A stretch of DNA of 64,000 nucleotides from Xylophilus sp. GOD-11R. GTDB taxonomy: Bacteria > Pseudomonadota > Gammaproteobacteria > Burkholderiales > Burkholderiaceae_C. The notes beneath the pieces were generated by a model, which saw only the letters and a program-made list of their open reading frames with translations, did not search any database and had not been told where the DNA came from. Numbering within the stretch: the first letter of the stretch is position 1; each line of letters starts with the position of its first letter. The stretch is from positions 3,162,001-3,226,000 of the forward strand of contig NZ_CP137854.1 of assembly GCF_033546935.1 (NCBI RefSeq). Direction: 5' to 3'. The position numbers were made by a program, and so were the translations under genes. Positions 63,095 through 64,000 of this stretch are shown here, piece after piece.

Positions 63095-64000
63095 TCAGGC
63101 CGGGCTCAGTTCGGCCTGGGCGCGCGAGGCGGCCACCAGCGCGAAGTAGCGCGCCATGGCGTCGGCGGCCGCGTCGGGGTCGCGTGCCTTCATGCCTTCG
63201 AGCACCCGCCAACGCAGCGGGGTGAGCGCCGGCAGGTAGATGGCGTGCGCCTGCGCATGCGCCACCTGGTGCGACACGGTGTGCTCCAGCATGGTGGTGA
63301 GCGACTGCGCCACCACCGTCAGCATGTCGTTGTGCGCGGCGGCGGTGAGCTGCTTGAAGAACACGATGGCCGCCTCGGCGCGGTGCACCATGTCGCCTTC
63401 CTCGGCATGACGATCCAGCACCCGCAGGTTCTGTTCGATGGCGTCGAAGTCCTCCTGCCGCGCCGCCACCGCCGCCAGCCGCACCAGGCTGCCCAGCACC
63501 GCGGCGCGGGCCTGGATCAGGTCGCGCTCGGCCGCGTTGTCCTTCAGGGCCAAAGCGCGCAGCGATTGCGCCAGCATCATGTAGGCGCCCTTGTAGAAGA
63601 CCAGCGCGTCTTCCGGGCTGCTCTGCTCGAAGGCTTCCACCTGGCCGATGAAGACCACGTGGTCGCCGGCTTCGTGGCGCGCATACACGCTGCACTGGAA
63701 GTTGGCGATGCAGTCGTCGAGCACCGGCGTGCCGCCCCAGCCCCGGCTGGTGGCCACGCCGTCGAACTTCTCGGCCATGCTCTTGCTGCTGCTGGCGAAG
63801 CGCCCGGAAATATCGTCCTGCCGGTGCGACAGCACGTTGATCGCGAACTGCTCCGTTTTGCGGAAGATGTCGATCGACTTGCTGTTGTTGCGCAGGCTCC
63901 AGAGCACCAGCGGCGGCTCCAGCGAAACCGAGCTGAAGGAGTTACAGGTCAGCCCGACCGGCTGGCCCTGGGCGTCGGTGGTGGTGATGACCGCGACCCC
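63095..64000 (-). CDS. flavin-reductase domain fused to an FCD-type domain (5' end outside window)
   Basis: About 302 residues are visible; the frame is open to the window edge. The N-terminal part is a flavin-reductase/FMN-binding split barrel: GVAVITTTDAQGQPVGLTCN, SFSSVSLEPPLVLWSLRNNS, EQFAINVLSHRQDDISGRFA. From about residue 150 the protein becomes all-helical and resembles the FCD effector domain of GntR regulators (VLDRHAEEGDMVHRAEAAIV, ALTPLRWRVLEGMKARDPDA, then AADAMARYFALV), with no winged helix. It may be the reductase of a two-component monooxygenase carrying its own ligand sensor. It lies upstream of HAAT cassette 3 on the same strand, with an 83-bp gap. Confidence 0.82.
   Translation of the reverse strand, partial: GVAVITTTDAQGQPVGLTCNSFSSVSLEPPLVLWSLRNNSKSIDIFRKTEQFAINVLSHRQDDISGRFASSSKSMAEKFDGVATSRGWGGTPVLDDCIANFQCSVYARHEAGDHVVFIGQVEAFEQSSPEDALVFYKGAYMMLAQSLRALALKDNAAERDLIQARAAVLGSLVRLAAVAARQEDFDAIEQNLRVLDRHAEEGDMVHRAEAAIVFFKQLTAAAHNDMLTVVAQSLTTMLEHTVSHQVAHAQAHAIYLPALTPLRWRVLEGMKARDPDAAADAMARYFALVAASRAQAELSPA

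Overview
The window is high-GC DNA from a betaproteobacterium. The best guess is a Burkholderiales member of the Comamonadaceae (Variovorax-like). The reasons are the many Bug/TTT periplasmic binding proteins, the abundance of branched-chain-amino-acid-type (HAAT) ABC cassettes, and dispersed terminator-like repeats of the kind common in that group. The genus is inferred from content, not proven.

Layout. 1-2703: end of an acyl-CoA/uptake operon (Bug protein, class III CoA-transferase, quinone oxidoreductase). 2704-5965: repeat and IS region (36-bp tandem repeat, dispersed repeat, IS30, IS110 copy 1, GAGCAAA microrepeat). 5982-18899: a catabolic island with an FCD-type GntR regulator, two ThDP enzymes, a Zn-alcohol dehydrogenase, an enoyl-CoA hydratase, an SMP-30 lactonase, a complete HAAT transporter and a MaoC hydratase. 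Its two divergent promoter regions share one palindromic operator. 18929-28518: chromosomal-type genes, including a decayed binding-protein gene, an RsbQ-like hydrolase coupled to a PAS histidine kinase, a DUF2252 protein, a GAF/EAL protein, a PhoX phosphatase behind a triple Pho box, and an SDR. 28754-38327: corA and an unusually arranged kdp locus (kdpD convergent to kdpFABC-orf-kdpE). 38411-46634: a sigma-54/PrpR-type regulator divergent from two Bug proteins, a LeuCD-like hydro-lyase, an isocitrate-lyase-superfamily lyase and an alcohol dehydrogenase, which together suggest a route for a branched di- or tricarboxylate. 46660-55557: two LysR genes (one lacking its HTH), a second HAAT cassette with duplicated binding proteins, and an amidohydrolase. 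55616-57566: an inverted pair of dispersed repeats, one empty and one carrying IS110 copy 2. 57687-64000: an MBL hydrolase, a third HAAT cassette, and a partial flavin-reductase/FCD fusion.

The strongest observation concerns the two IS110 copies. An empty copy of the same dispersed repeat (55616-55904) allows the element ends and a CT core to be read directly. The 5' non-coding region of the element then contains four short segments that match both halves of the target and both halves of the donor junction, exactly as expected of a bridge RNA. Everything was read by eye. Family names rest on recognised motifs, and substrates of the transporters and catabolic enzymes are not determined.
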